DNA of 64,000 nucleotides from Cladobotryum mycophilum (Eukaryota > Ascomycota > Sordariomycetes > Hypocreales > Hypocreaceae): the NCBI GenBank assembly GCA_036429605.1, contig CM071591.1:434001-498000 (forward strand), written 5' to 3'. Of the stretch, positions 34,928 through 46,937 are shown in pieces. Each line of letters begins with the position of its first letter. The stretch's first letter is position 1. The notes beneath the pieces are model-generated. The model was given only the letters and a program-made list of their open reading frames with translations. It searched no databases and was not told the DNA's origin. The position numbers were made by a program, and so were the translations under genes.

Positions 34928-36770
34928 TCAATCTCGCTTTTTATGGAACTTGCCTCTCGCCGCTATTCTACCTTCTGCTGGAATCGCCCTCCATCCTGTA
35001 AATATGTATCCGCTCGCGCCACCCTTTTCCGTCATGAACGGGTGCGTCCGCCCAGGCAGGACCTGCCACCTCGTCGCTCGGCTGGTCTGCACGCCCGCCC
35101 CGATTAGTAGCGACGGGTTGAGCGGGTATTCTGCCGTCCCGGCCCATTGGTCCAGCTCGGCCGTCGTCTTGCCCTCCGCCTCGGGGGGCGGGTTGGCAAC
35201 CCAGGCGCCGCGGCGGCCGATGCTAAAGCAGTCGGCAAGTTGGGTGAGGGGCTCGACGGTGGGCGAGTAGATGGCGATGGGGGCGCCGCCGGCGAGGAGG
35301 GGGAGGGTGTGCCGCAGGATGGATATGGGGTCCATGGAACTGGCTATGGCGAGGCCGGAGAAGCCTCCCGCGCGGGTTGTATCGACAATCTGGCGGGTGC
35401 GGGCCCAGCGCCGGCGTTTGCGGTGGTAGTTTGCCCGTCGGTTGGTCTTCCACGACGCGAGCTCATCGGACGTGGCCTGGGGTGCCTCGTCGGCGTAGAC
35501 CACGTCGAGCTCCGGTTCTAGCAGCTGGAGCCACGAAATTGGGAGGAGATGAGTGAAGAGCGGGTGGTAGGGCTGTGGCGGGTTGGGATCAAAGGCGTCA
35601 AAGTCGTAATGGCGGAGGAGGGCGAGGTTGGGCTGGGGGTTGGAGTGGAGGACTGTGATGGTATTTGTGAGCGCGTAGTGGTCGTCGAGATCATCTCGGC
35701 GAGGTCTCTTTCTGGGGTTTCGTTGGGCTTTTGGTGATGAAGGAGGTTGCTCGTTTGTTGCCTCTGCCGCCGATCCATTTTCTTGTGTTTCCATGGCGTC
35801 AGCCTGCGTGTGGGCCTCTATTTCTTCCTGGGCATGCCCGCTCTCTTGTTTTGACTGCTCCCCGTGCGGATCCTTTGCATCTGTAACTTCTTCCTCTGGT
35901 TCCTGGTAGAGTATACCCATCCGCTCAGCCATGGCAGCAACCAGCAAACCGCCAGTATCATCAACTGCCAGCCACCGCCCACCATGCGCCCCCTTCTCCC
36001 CGTCCATCGGCAGTCCCCCAAAATGCACATCGGCCCAGCACCCCAGCAGGCCAATCATTTCCTGGCGAATCTCCATGACCTTGCTCGCATCTCGCTCCAC
36101 GAGCATCCAGTGAGCCAGCTGTGCGACGTCCAGCGGCAGGACCGTGAACCGTCGCATGTACTTCTTCTCCTTGAGGAGCTTGTACTTTGCCAGAGAGTAC
36201 GCCGTCTTCTGGTCGATCGCTGTGTGAGAGAGCATCAGCTTTGCTATCAGGTCTTTGCCCGCCGAGGTGCCATTGCGCTTCAGCTCTTCAATCTCTTCCG
36301 TCGTGAGTGTCTGGCGCGCATTCTCGTCGATGATTTCCCGGGTCGACCGCGCGATAACCTTGCCGCTCTCGTCAACCAGTGTGAGCTCCTCACCATTCTC
36401 AGCCTCAATCACATCGTCGCCTTCTTCTGCCAGTTCTTCGTTCATGTCGGCACTCAAGTCGGCAAGCTTGTCGGCGTTGAGCTCTGTGCCGGGAACAACC
36501 CGCAATCGTGAGAAGCTTTCGCCATCTCGCTTATCTTGGATCTCATAGGTAAGGTGGTAGGGTCGCTCGATTATGAGATTGCTAGGAAACGATCCGTATT
36601 TGCCCAGTGAAATAGTCCTGCTCCAGTCTCAGTCTCAGTCGCAAGTCACGGAATGCAAGAACAGGAAATTGGGGAACAAACGTATTGGGCACTACTTGCA
36701 GAGCGCGTGTAACTTCGTTTGGAAGTCTTATCGCAACCCACCCATTGGGTTGGACTGTGTTTCTAGACAT
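34928..36770 (-). CDS. trm6: Trm6 (Gcd10), non-catalytic subunit of tRNA m1A58 methyltransferase
   Basis: Binds tRNA and partners with catalytic Trm61 (Gcd14) to methylate A58, which stabilises initiator tRNA-Met in the nucleus. Exon 1 is 36770-36682 and exon 2 is 36617-34928; the 64-nt intron has a GTTTGT donor. Together they give 592 residues, an exact multiple of three. The N-terminus reads GWVAIRLPNEVTRALQVVPN then ISLGKYGSFPSNLIIERPYH, typical of Gcd10. The middle contains KRNGTSAGKDLIAKLMLSH and the conserved KYKLLKEKKYMRRF. The C-terminal half keeps a methyltransferase-like fold but lacks a SAM-binding glycine motif, as expected. An acidic, Gln/Glu-rich insert of about 80 residues separates the halves. 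A run of six G inside this gene (35183-35188) is in frame, so not all such runs in the window are faulty. Confidence 0.97.
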
Positions 36771-37109
36771 GCTGGACAGAATGAACAGAAGATGTAGGTA
36801 TGGTTGAAATTTACTTGGTGTCGGTGGAAAAATTATTGGAAAGTTTCGGTCAATTCTCGGTGAGCCCCGCGTTCTAGAAGCCCCACCAAGACGTACCGAA
36901 TCATTCACCGAATTGCCTAAAGTGGGTACGAGGAGGTACGGTATCTTGAGCATCGAGCCACCATTAATAATCTGCATGCTTCATGATAAAATACAAAATA
37001 ATCTACACAATGACTTTAAAGGGGGAATCCCCATTTTCTCCTCGGAGCTCATAGTCATATCAAATTCTAATAACGCTGTTTTTACTTTCTTCCTTTTTTC
37101 TCTTCCTTC
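36771..37109. other. Short intergenic spacer, tandem minus-strand genes
   Basis: Lies between the trm6 start and the monooxygenase stop. It must hold the trm6 promoter and the 3' UTR of the monooxygenase gene. Nothing else was recognised. Confidence 0.5.
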
Positions 37110-39249
37110 TCAAACAAGCTCTTTTCTCAACTTGGACTTCGTAAAAGGCTTGACTAACCATCTGCACAAATTGATCGGCAGTGACAACATGCCCGTAACA
37201 GCATAGAGCAACACGCTTACAGCTCCGAATACCACGAATGGGATGATTGTGTAGGTCGTGAGATCTGTTTTGATATTAGTAAACTCCAAGCCCTCAGCCA
37301 CTAACTGCTAGGTACTCACAAAATAGTCCACCAGATCGCTTAACAACATCATACAGCTCCCCGCGCATGATGTCCTCCGCGCCAGCCTCCCACTTCCAAG
37401 GGCCTACCATGCGGAACTTGGGGTTGAAGTTGGATCCCATAGCCCAGGTGAAAAAGAGCTTCCATCCCTTTCGCACAACGTACGAGATCTTTGGGGCTGC
37501 TCCAATGTCAAGAGCCAACTGGTACGCATAGGCTTCGTGATCCACGCCACGCTTGGTGATTGCAAAATCGTAGCCACATCGAGGTTGAAGCAAGTAATCC
37601 ACCTCATAAGGTTGCACCGCATCAGGATCAAGACCAGCGGGGACCTGGTTAGGGAACCGTTCCAAGAGAAGACGATGTACCCACAGTTGGGCTTGCAACT
37701 CAGCTAATGGAGGAATCGCACCTGAAACTCTGTTAGTCATGAAATAAGAGGAACTTGCAGGCATGGGGTAAATACCAATGCTAGGTCGAACGAAGCCAAT
37801 GTATCCCACTGTGGTATCTCCCTGTTTGTAAACACCACGAACATCAAGATCATCAAGATCAGGATATTGCTTGGGCGACAAGAAGGGGAAGTTTGTGGTG
37901 TATCCTGTCGCAAAAACCACTACGTCCGCCTTCACAGGATCTGAAGGCTCTAGTCCATCAAAGTGCATGAAGCCTTTATCGTCGACCCTCAAGGGCCATC
38001 TCTTGACGTCAATATGCCGGCCATTGGTCTCTTTCATGGGTACATTAATGATGGATGAGCGAATACGGTTCACCAACGAAGTGGATCGCTGGCCTGCAGA
38101 AATGTACGGTAACGCGCGGGCAGACTTGCAAAGAAAAACTATAGGCTTGATGAGTATCAAGAGCTGAACGGCATCATTGATGAGAACTTACTGGAGCCGA
38201 CATTTTTCCTTTGCTTGCTGATATGACCAACCCATTGATCCGGTCCCTCTTCAGTACCAGAAACGAGCCAGTGCACCTTTTTGATCCACTGATCATAGGC
38301 AAACCAGAGCAGAGGGCTCTTCTGGAGGATAGGGTGGGCATAGGCAGTATCAAATAGACTGGCGACAGATGTGTCGACTGGTTTGTTGGGCCTAGCTGGG
38401 ATCTTGCTACCAAAGACGCTTGGTACCGGGATAATCTAATAAACCAACATCAGCTCTACTCTAGGATATGAATAGAGACGAGTCTGTCACATACCTTTGG
38501 CGCACAGAAAAACCCGTCACGGTGGCATAATGTCACTGACTTGGTGGGAGACGTCACCGCGAGGTGAGCAATGTCCATGCCAGTCTCTCCACAGCCCAAA
38601 ACAACCACGTTGGTGTCTTTGTCGAACTGTGCGCGGCTCTTCATCTTGTTTGAGTGGAAATATGAAGGTACTCTCTCAATTCCGGGTATTGTGGGTATCT
38701 GGGGCCACACATGAATCCCGGAGCAAACGGCGACGGCATCACAGTTCCATGTGGATACCCGTCCGTCTTCCTTGGCGATCTCGATGACATGGCCCAAACC
38801 ACCCTCACCGCGGGAGATGTTGGTAACCTTGGTCTTGAGCTCGATGTTATCACGGACGCCAAAGGCATCAACGTAATCGTGGAGATACTGCACGAACGCC
38901 TGGGGCTTCAAAAAATCGGGGGCATCCCGCGCGGGTCGAAAATCAGAAAAGAGTGTAAGATATCTTGAAGATACCATCTGTGAATCGCATGGTGTTAGAT
39001 GATTAGCTGTGTGGCAACATGGAGGTTCGCTTGAGTTGACAGGGGATGGAGGATTGGGCCAATATTACGCACCTCAGCATCCTCGTAGATTCGATACACA
39101 AAGGTCCCACCTATCTCTGCCTCTGACTCGAATAACCGAACTTCGAGGGCTGGGATAGGAAAGAATCGGTGCGCTGTAGCCAGGAACTTGAGCGTACAGA
39201 GCCCTGCCGGGCCGCCACCAACAACGGCAACTCTCATAGCACGAGTCAT
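37110..39249 (-). CDS. Flavin-containing monooxygenase (FMO type) with a C-terminal membrane segment
   Basis: FAD- and NADPH-dependent oxygenase acting on N- or S-containing compounds, or possibly a Baeyer-Villiger type. Six exons (39249-39073, 38977-38495, 38435-38192, 38138-37776, 37721-37320, 37264-37110) give 1824 nt for 607 residues, with every junction in frame. The FAD site VAVVGGGPAGL is at the start. The NADPH site is VVVLGCGETGMD, preceded by PSYFHSNKMK, which stands for the FMO signature. FATGYTTNFPF is the conserved ATG-type motif. The last exon encodes a hydrophobic helix (TIIPFVVFGAVSVLLYAVTG) and a basic tail, which suggests membrane anchoring as in microsomal FMOs. The start at 39249 is chosen; a second ATG four codons later (39237) is an alternative. 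No clustered biosynthetic genes are seen. Confidence 0.93.
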
Positions 39250-42200
39250 GCTGTATGTAGCAGTAATGAAATCGAGTAGCTAGGGTTATGCTTCCCTTGT
39301 GCTGTGTAAATTGACGAGATGTGTGCTTTTTGAAAACGTGGAATGGTTCGAGGAGATTTAGTTTACTCAAGAGGCAGGCATGAGACCTTTATCGAAAGCC
39401 CGAGCATCGATGAGCGCTGATGGAAGTGAATTAGTTCGGATGGCTACCTCGGCCTTTTGCATCCAACTCTGGGGTGGCGGAAAGCAGAAGCACAGATCGA
39501 AGACATGAATGATGTGACAAGTTACGAAGAACGACGGCACAGCGCGTCTCGTGGTCTGTCCTTTTGTACTTTAACCAGTTAGTTGTCGGCGTCGATGACA
39601 GACATTTAAGACAATTGTGTATCGCAGCTGGGCCAGTCGTGATGGATGGATGGATGTGTCATTAGCAAGACCATTCTTACTCTTTGCTCACCGGGGATCA
39701 ATGTTTGAAGCCAAGAGCGACAATAGGATGAATGGGTTGGCGCAGGAAGGCACATCAGCTTATTTAGATGGCAAATGACCAATCAGAACTGGGAAAATAT
39801 CGCATCTCCTCTGGGTTGAGAATTGGTGGGAGCATTCGGATGCTTCCTCATCAGTGGTGGCCGATATATCCAACATGCCTAACTTTTAGGTGTTTGCTAT
39901 ATCCAATATCATTTCAGAGCAAAAGAATTGAAACAAACGATTGCCAAGTAGCGCACCCTAGTGCACAAAAGTCTCCACTCCTTTCTCCATAGTTTGAGTT
40001 GATTCAGCTATTGTCATGGACTATTGTCCATATTGTTGTTGGTTGATTGTGGAGGGGGAAATCTGCAGTGACATTTTAACACACGAGGAAACTGGATCAG
40101 CTCTAAATAGTAATTCTTGCGCCATGCCAATCGTCAATGCGGAATGATCCCGTATCCGAACCGTGCTCTTGGGATCTCTCTTGAAAATGACATGTTTCGA
40201 CTCCGGTGCCCTTGAAGGCAGCTGCCGACCTGTCTCATCCTTGATGGCTCAGCGTAGAACGTTCCAAAGATGGCCTCGGCCTCGGCCCCGAAATATTGCA
40301 CGAGGGATCATTCGATATCCAAAGTAGCCGTAGCGATTGGTTCTTTTGGTGTCTCGTGTATTCAAAGGATCTTTTGTGGTCTCGCTCCAACTTAGCACAC
40401 AACGCTTCGAGGTATTCGAGCGATGAAGTAACAGGTGCCAGATGGTGGAAAGAGTTGCCTTGTTCAAGATGCGATTCGATGGTGCAACGCATCAATGTGT
40501 TGCACAAGCTGGAGATGTTTGACAAGATCTAGACGTATTCTGCAGATTTGAATCTGGTACCACACAAGAATCATTTTCCAGAGGGCAACAATGAAAGCCA
40601 GGGATCAGGCGAAGGCGCAGCAACATGGCAACAAGCCGGGTCGGTGTTGAGTATCCGTCTGACGGTCATGGAGACAAGACTTGGCCAACATCTAACTATT
40701 TGAAGTCAGGATAGCGAGTCACTGTGTGCATGTCAATAACCACGAGAAGGATAACCACAGAGTAGCACCAGGAAGCAAACAATAAATTCTCGGCTGTGAT
40801 TACCCTTGCGGCCGAAAGATGATACGAGAGATGGACCAGACAGAGGTTCTAGGAGGAAACGACAGCTGGTAGAGAGACAATGTCGGACCTGTATTGTCTC
40901 CATGCGTGGCCGCCAAGGCGGTCCGTGTGGATTCAGGTGGGCTCTACCAGCTTCAAGGAACCTCGGAACATAACAACGAGAGTCTCGAGGCTCATTACCT
41001 ATGCATATGGCAGCCCAAGTGCAGCATCCGCCATCATCGGCTGTAGAGCGGCTATGTGAGGCTTTCCGATGGACTGAGCGCCTGCATCTCGGAGATCTTG
41101 GTAGCAAGTGAGATCTTACTTGTATGTGGAGATGCACACACATGTTGGCAGGCATTCGTCATAGCGCTCCCGATCATCATTATTGAGGTGTTGTGTTGGC
41201 TGTTGGACAGCTGCAATACAAAGCAAACTCGGCTGTAAATGCAAAAGATGAGGGGGTTCAATCTAATCTTCTCCAGTTTGTTGTCGGGGCAAGCACTGTC
41301 TGTGTCCATCTTGCCTTTTGTTGGTCATGACGACCTCGGCACCTTTACCATTCGGTACCTTCCATGGTGACGATGTAGTTTCATCTTCCCACTTGCATCG
41401 ACTCGGAACAAAAGCTCACCATACAATGATAGGTTAAGGTTCCAAAAGAATGCCGATGCCATGTCTCCCACATGCCGCGCAATGGCCCGTCGACACCATT
41501 CTCGCACTCTCAATGATTGGAATATCGACTACAAAGACTGCCAAAGCATGCTGCCACCGGAATACTCTTTTTGCCTGCCCGAAAGCATTATAAATGGCGG
41601 GATTCAGCATTCAGGCTGGAGACTCGTCTCTCTCGTACAGCTCTGCCACTTTTTGCCATCCACATGTCCGTTGTTCGCTCTCGAAGGCGTTGGAGAAGAG
41701 AGTCGATTGGCTCATTGCATCAATATGTCTTTGCTGGTCCCTGCAGAAAGATGCCGAGCTCGACCAAGAGGGACTTGAGCTACAACAGCGACAGCAATGA
41801 CAAAATCAGGCATACCCAGATCCGAGATGGTCACACACTACCGTATACGAACTTCAGATGGCCAAACATTAGTTTCTAAAGTGCACGAGGGATCAGCATC
41901 CAGCAGTTGATGCTATATATTTCACATTCAGAGTACAATTTCTTTATCTAATCATCTTTAGAGAGTACGACGACGCCTAGAACCTTTGTCGATTCAATCA
42001 CACTGGTCTCTGTGTGTTTCTCTCGTTTCAAGATGTTCCTCTTGTTCTCAGGCGTCTCCCTCGGTTGCCGGGCATCTTCCTCGTTACCAATCAATCCTCT
42101 TGTTTCCAAACATTCTTCTCATTACCGAGGATTTCTCCTGCTGCCATAGTCTTCTTTACTCCTCTAAATCATATTACACCATCATATTGGCGCTCGAGCT

Positions 42201-44116
42201 GCTCCTCAGAATTGTAGACATCCAGAGCAGTCCGCACGATACCTGGTTCGGTCTCGCGTTGGACACATCAATAAGAGGCCAACTTTCAAGACAGCGCGAC
42301 ATTACATGGCTATGATTATCTCCACCACGGAAAGAGAGTGTAGTCATGGAGTCTTGAACACCATTCAACATGAAGTATGCAAGTTCGTCTCAAACGACTG
42401 GGTTGGTCAATAAGGCAATCACATGGCAATGTATACCAAAGCAGCTGCACATTCCGAAGATGCGGTATTCATCCTATCAAAACCTACGGTACCAAGTACT
42501 TGTGCCCATTCTCTAATATGAGATATATGCTAAATCTTACACTCTACCTCGTACTCGTCACAGATCTTTGCGACTATGGTTGCGAGATTTTTTGCAACCC
42601 AAATCGATCAGACTATACGTCTCTTTGATGGAAAAATACTAGATTTTACTCCGTTCAAAGCACGGATGACGATATCACTAATACTCGGGCAAACATCAAT
42701 ATTCATTGGTCAAAGGGCCAATCCACAGACCAATTAAGTTATCGCACAATCATCTTTCCCAGCTTATTTCCTGCATAAATGGCCTTGGAAGACACCCTAC
42801 GATCTCTTGACGCTGGCACTACTGGATGGTACGTTTGATGATAGCATCACTACTTGGAGAGACCTCATGTCTCTACGGTTACCCTGCTACATTGCCAAGA
42901 CTGACCGTCGAATCGCAGTATTGCGAAGAATGATCAAACATCGCTTGATAACTAACTTTGTTCAAACGGTAGATACTCACCCTCAAGTTCGAAGTCTTGG
43001 GCGGTATTGTGACCTCCATGTCACGCAAGAATCTCCGCCCTCAACTTTCCTTCAATGTTAGTCCAGACCCACAGATGTCTTTGTTAGAGGAACTATTCTA
43101 CAGTACGTAGGAGATTAGACTTGGAGAATACACACACGTACATCAAGAGCACAGATTGACTCCCATTTCATTTTAGACCTTTTCACTAAGAGCCCCCCCT
43201 TTTTACTTTTTAGATCAATTAATTAAATATCACTCTCGTTCAATCCCACATAAAGCCTGTGTGTTTTTTTCTCTCTCTCCAATGACTACACACCATCACG
43301 TTCAAAGCTTAGTTTCCAACACCCATGACCGTTGAAGAAGCACGAGGCTACGACCACCTACTGGTAACTCTCTAGCAGTGTCTTGGATAACGGCATTGCA
43401 ACCTTTGGGGGGAATAATATCACGACCTACTAAAATTGCGTTTTCGGAAATTGCCAAGACAGGGCCGACCGGATGGGGGATGAGGCACGACAAGTCGAGA
43501 GAGAGTCAAATCTCCGGGATTTCTCCATGTTTCCTCTGCGTTTCCCCTTGTGGCTCTAGATTGGCTGCCGTATTCATGGATCATCATTGTTGCTACAGAT
43601 TTCCTCATATGTCTCTGCAGATTTTCTAGCCTCTGCAAATAAAATTCCCATTAGTCTTGTCTCACTACACTTCAAGACATAATTTGCCAGGCTACTTTTT
43701 TTTTAACAGGGCACAAGTCACAAGTCACATTCAAGCAAAGGCAAGCCAAGCAGTTTTTATGGATGCAAATTTTATTGTCGTGATAATAATAATTAAGGAA
43801 AAATGTCCGTTTCGTCCCAATGTACGTTTGTCCGTTACAAAAAATCAAAAAAGGTCATTGAATTTCCCAAAAAATTCCAGATGACCACCGCGCGCGCACA
43901 CATGATAATGACAACCTAAGGAAAATATGCGTTTCGTTTCACCCCACCCCTTTGCCTTCCCATGTTTCTAATATGAGATACTTTATTTACACATTCTTTG
44001 GCATTAAGCATACTGAAGCATAACCGAATCGTTTGACTTGACAGTGAAAAGACATGACAAAGAAAAATCGGAAAATGCAATCGTGCCTCGTAGTTGGAAT
44101 CCTGAAATTGGTTTGT
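39250..44116. other. Gene-free stretch of 4.9 kb
   Basis: No intact gene recognised. It should include the monooxygenase promoter (from 39250) and the wall protein 3' UTR. A GGATGGATGGATG repeat lies near 39643. On the minus strand at about 40235-41309, disconnected open segments (such as one containing HHLAPVTSSLEYLEALCAKLER) could be a decayed gene, but I cannot assign a family. Confidence 0.5.
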
Positions 44117-46937
44117 TTAGATCAGGATAGCAACAACGGCGGCAGCGGCAGCAGCAAGAGAGACGCTACCGGCGACGCGGCCGACACCATTGACAATGGG
44201 TGGAGGAGTAGCGCCGGGAGAGCCGGGGGCGGTGCCGACAGGAGCGGTGCCAGCAGGAGGAGGGGGTAGCTGGGGCCAGTGCCTGAGGGAGGGGTGTAGA
44301 CGGGAGGAGGAGGAACGGGGTAGCTAGGCCCGCTGCCGGAACCAGAGCTCTGAGCAGGAGGAGGATAGCTAGGAGGAGTACCCGCGGGAGGAGTGTAGAC
44401 AGGAGAGCTACCAGCGGGAGGAGGGTAGCTGGGAGGAGTACCGGCAGGAGGAGTGTAGACAGGAGAGCTGCCGGCGGGAGGAGGAGGGTAGCTGGGAGGA
44501 GTGCCAGCAGGAGGAGTATATACGGGGATGGTCTGGGTGCTGAAAGAGGTAGGTCCAGCAGGAGGAGTGTAGGGAGGAGGAGTATAAGGAGGAACCACCT
44601 GAGTGCCGGTCTCGGTAACGGGGCAGACAGTAGTAGAGACGGGGATGGTCTCAGTAACTGTGGTAGGCTTGTTAGGGCAGTTGGTGACCGTAGGAGCACA
44701 GTGAATGATGGTGTGGGTGGTCGTGGTGTAGAAAGTAGAAGTAGTGTAAGAGGTGGTATCAGGAGGAGGAGGGTAAGGTCCGCCAGTGGTTCCAGGGGCG
44801 CCAGTGCTCTCGGGAGGAGGAGGATAAGGTCCGCCAGTAGTACCGGGAGGAGGGTAAGGACCGGTGGTACCAGGAGGAGGGGGAGGAGGTGGGTAAGGAC
44901 CGCCAGTAGTACCGGGAGGAGGGTAAGGACCGGTGGTACCAGGAGGGGGAGGAGGAGGATAAGGTCCACCAGTGGTACCGGGAGGAGGGTAAGGGCCGGT
45001 GGTACCAGGAGGAGGTGGGGGAGGTGGGTAAGGACCGCCAGTGGTGCCAGGAGCCTGAGTAGTCTCGGTGACAGGGCAGACAGTGGTAGAGACGGGGATA
45101 GTCTCGGTCACAGTCGTAGGCTTGTTAGGGCAGTTGGTAACCGTAGGAGCACAGTGAGTGATGGTGTGAGTGGTCGTAGTGTAGTAGGTAGAAGTGGTGT
45201 AAGAGGTGGTATCCGGAGGAGGATAAGGACCAGTGGTAGTACCAGGCAGCTCAGTACCGGTGGTCTGAGGAGGAGGGTAAGGGCCAGTGGTGGTGTCCGG
45301 AGGAGGAGGGTAAGGACCGGTAGTGGTACCAGGAGCGCCAGTGGTAGTAGTACCGGGAGGAGGGTAGTCGGTAGTAGTACCAGGAGGAGGATAAGGACCA
45401 GTGGTAGTTCCGGGAGCACCAGTGGTGGTAGTCTCGGGAGGAGGAGGGTAGGGACCAGTAGTAGTACCAGGAGACTCGGTAGTAGTGGTCTCAGGGGGAG
45501 GAGGGTAGGGACCAGTGGTGGTACCTGGAGACTCAGTGGTGGTAGTCTCAGGAGGAGGAGGATAAGGACCAGTTGTGGTGCCAGGACCCTCAGTGGTAGT
45601 AGTGCCAGGAGGGGGTAGTCAGTGGTGGTACCAGGACCCTCAGTGGTAGTGGTGCCGGGAGGAGGGTAGTCGGTAGTAGTACCAGGAGCTTCGGTAGTGG
45701 TGGTACCGGGAGCCTCAGTGGTAGTAGTGCCGGGGGAGGATAATCAGTGGTGGTACCAGGACCCTCAGTGGTAGTAGTATCAGGAGGAGGGTAGTCAGTG
45801 GTGGTTCCCGGGGGAGGATAAGGACCGGTAGTAGTACCAGGAGCCTCAGTAGTAGTGGTATCAGGAGGAGGATAGTCAGTTGTGGTACCAGGACCCTCAG
45901 TGGTAGTAGTGCCAGGAGGGGGTAGTCAGTTGTGGTGCCAGGACCCTCAGTGGTAGTAGTGCCAGGGGAGGATAGTCAGTTGTGGTACCAGGACCCTCAG
46001 TGGTAGTAGTGCCAGGGGGAGGATAGTCAGTGGTGGTACCAGGACCCTCAGTGGTAGTAGTATCAGGAGGAGGGTAGTCGGTAGTAGTCTCCGGAGGGGG
46101 ATAAGGTCCAGTAGTGGTACCAGGAGCCTCGGTGGTGGTGGTGTCAGGAGGAGGGTACTCAGTGGTTGACTCCGGGGGAGGGGGAGGGTAGACACCGCCG
46201 GGGGTAGTGGTGGTGCCAGGAGCCTCAGTGGTGGTGGTACCAGGAGGAGGATAATCAGTGGTAGTTACAGGAGACTCAGTCGAGGTGGTTTCCGGAGGAG
46301 GGTACTCGGTAGTAGTCTCAGGAGGAGGAGGGGGAGGGTAGACGCCGCCGGGAGATGTGGTGGTCTCGGGAGGAGGGTAGTCCGTGGTGGTCTCCGGGGG
46401 AGGATAGTCGGTTGTAGTCTCGGGAGGTGGGGGAGGAGGAGGATAGACACCACCGGGAGAAGTTGTGGTCTCCGGAGGGGGGAGGGGGAGGATAGACACC
46501 GCCTGGAGAGGTGGTGGTCTCCGGGGGAGGTGGTGGTGGTGGGTAGACACCACCGGGAGAAGTTGTGGTCTCCGGAGGGGGAGGGGAGGATAGACACCAC
46601 CGGGAGAGGTGGTGGTCTCGGGAGGAGGATAAGCGGTGGTGGTGACCGGAGGAGGATAGGCGGTGGTGGTAGGACCGCCGGGGACGTGAGTGGCAGTGTA
46701 AGTGACGCAAGAGCAAGCAGAGCTAAAAGCCTGAGCATTGCAGTTGCGGAAGTCGGTAGGGACAGCCGAGTCGGCAGTGGTGGTGCCGGCGAGCCATTGC
46801 ACGCAGACGGCGGGAGCCTCGCCCTTGAATCGGTTGTCGATCACGTTGCGGTAGCAGTTGTCCCGTTCACAGTCGGGATATGTCCAGGCATTAACCACGC
46901 CGACGGCGATGGCGCCAACGACGAGAGTGCTCTTCAT
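44117..46937 (-). CDS. GPI-type proline/threonine-rich cell-wall protein, several homopolymer frameshifts
   Basis: Structural or adhesive wall protein, by architecture. The ATG at 46937 gives a signal peptide (MKSTLVVGAIAVGVVNA) and then a Cys module (CERDNCYRNVID, AVCVQWLAG, ACSCVTYTA) seen at the N-terminus of many fungal secreted proteins. A long repeat region follows (units such as TTTDYPPPGTTTTEGPG). Two copies of a conserved module with CAPTVTNCPNKP and IPVSTTVCPV lie at about 45055-45211 and 44601-44757. The tail has YTPPAGTPPSYPPP repeats and ends with a small-residue/hydrophobic stretch fitting a GPI signal (VAGSVSLAAAAAAVVAILI). The frame breaks at G-runs 45965-45968, 45918-45922, 45732-45736, 45611-45615 and 44262-44266, plus a compensated pair at 46583-46586 and 46477-46482. 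One base added at each of the five runs gives 2826 nt, exactly 941 codons plus stop, so the gene is probably intact. Confidence 0.88.
44601..44757 (-). repeat. Conserved Cys-containing module, copy 2 of the wall protein
   Basis: About 157-bp direct repeat of the module at 45055-45211, encoding the segment with HCAPTVTNCPNKP and ETIPVSTTVCPVTET. The copies differ at scattered bases, so the duplication is not recent. Confidence 0.85.
45055..45211 (-). repeat. Conserved Cys-containing module, copy 1 of the wall protein
   Basis: First copy, in translation order, of the module also found at 44601-44757. Flanking Pro/Thr repeats are different, so the module was duplicated as a unit within the gene. 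Confidence 0.85.
45220..46680 (-). repeat. Tandem Pro/Thr repeats inside the wall protein gene
   Basis: Imperfect minisatellite with units of about 36-50 bp encoding YPPP, TTTTE and PGTTT blocks. Near-identical stretches such as GGTACCAGGACCCTCAGTGG recur several times on the plus strand. Such tracts vary in length by slippage and are hard to assemble. Confidence 0.85.

Noticed and set aside
44701..45618. Plus-strand Arg/Gly/Ser-rich frame in the wall protein repeats
   Set aside because: Repeat shadow; the minus strand carries the signal peptide, Cys modules and GPI signal.
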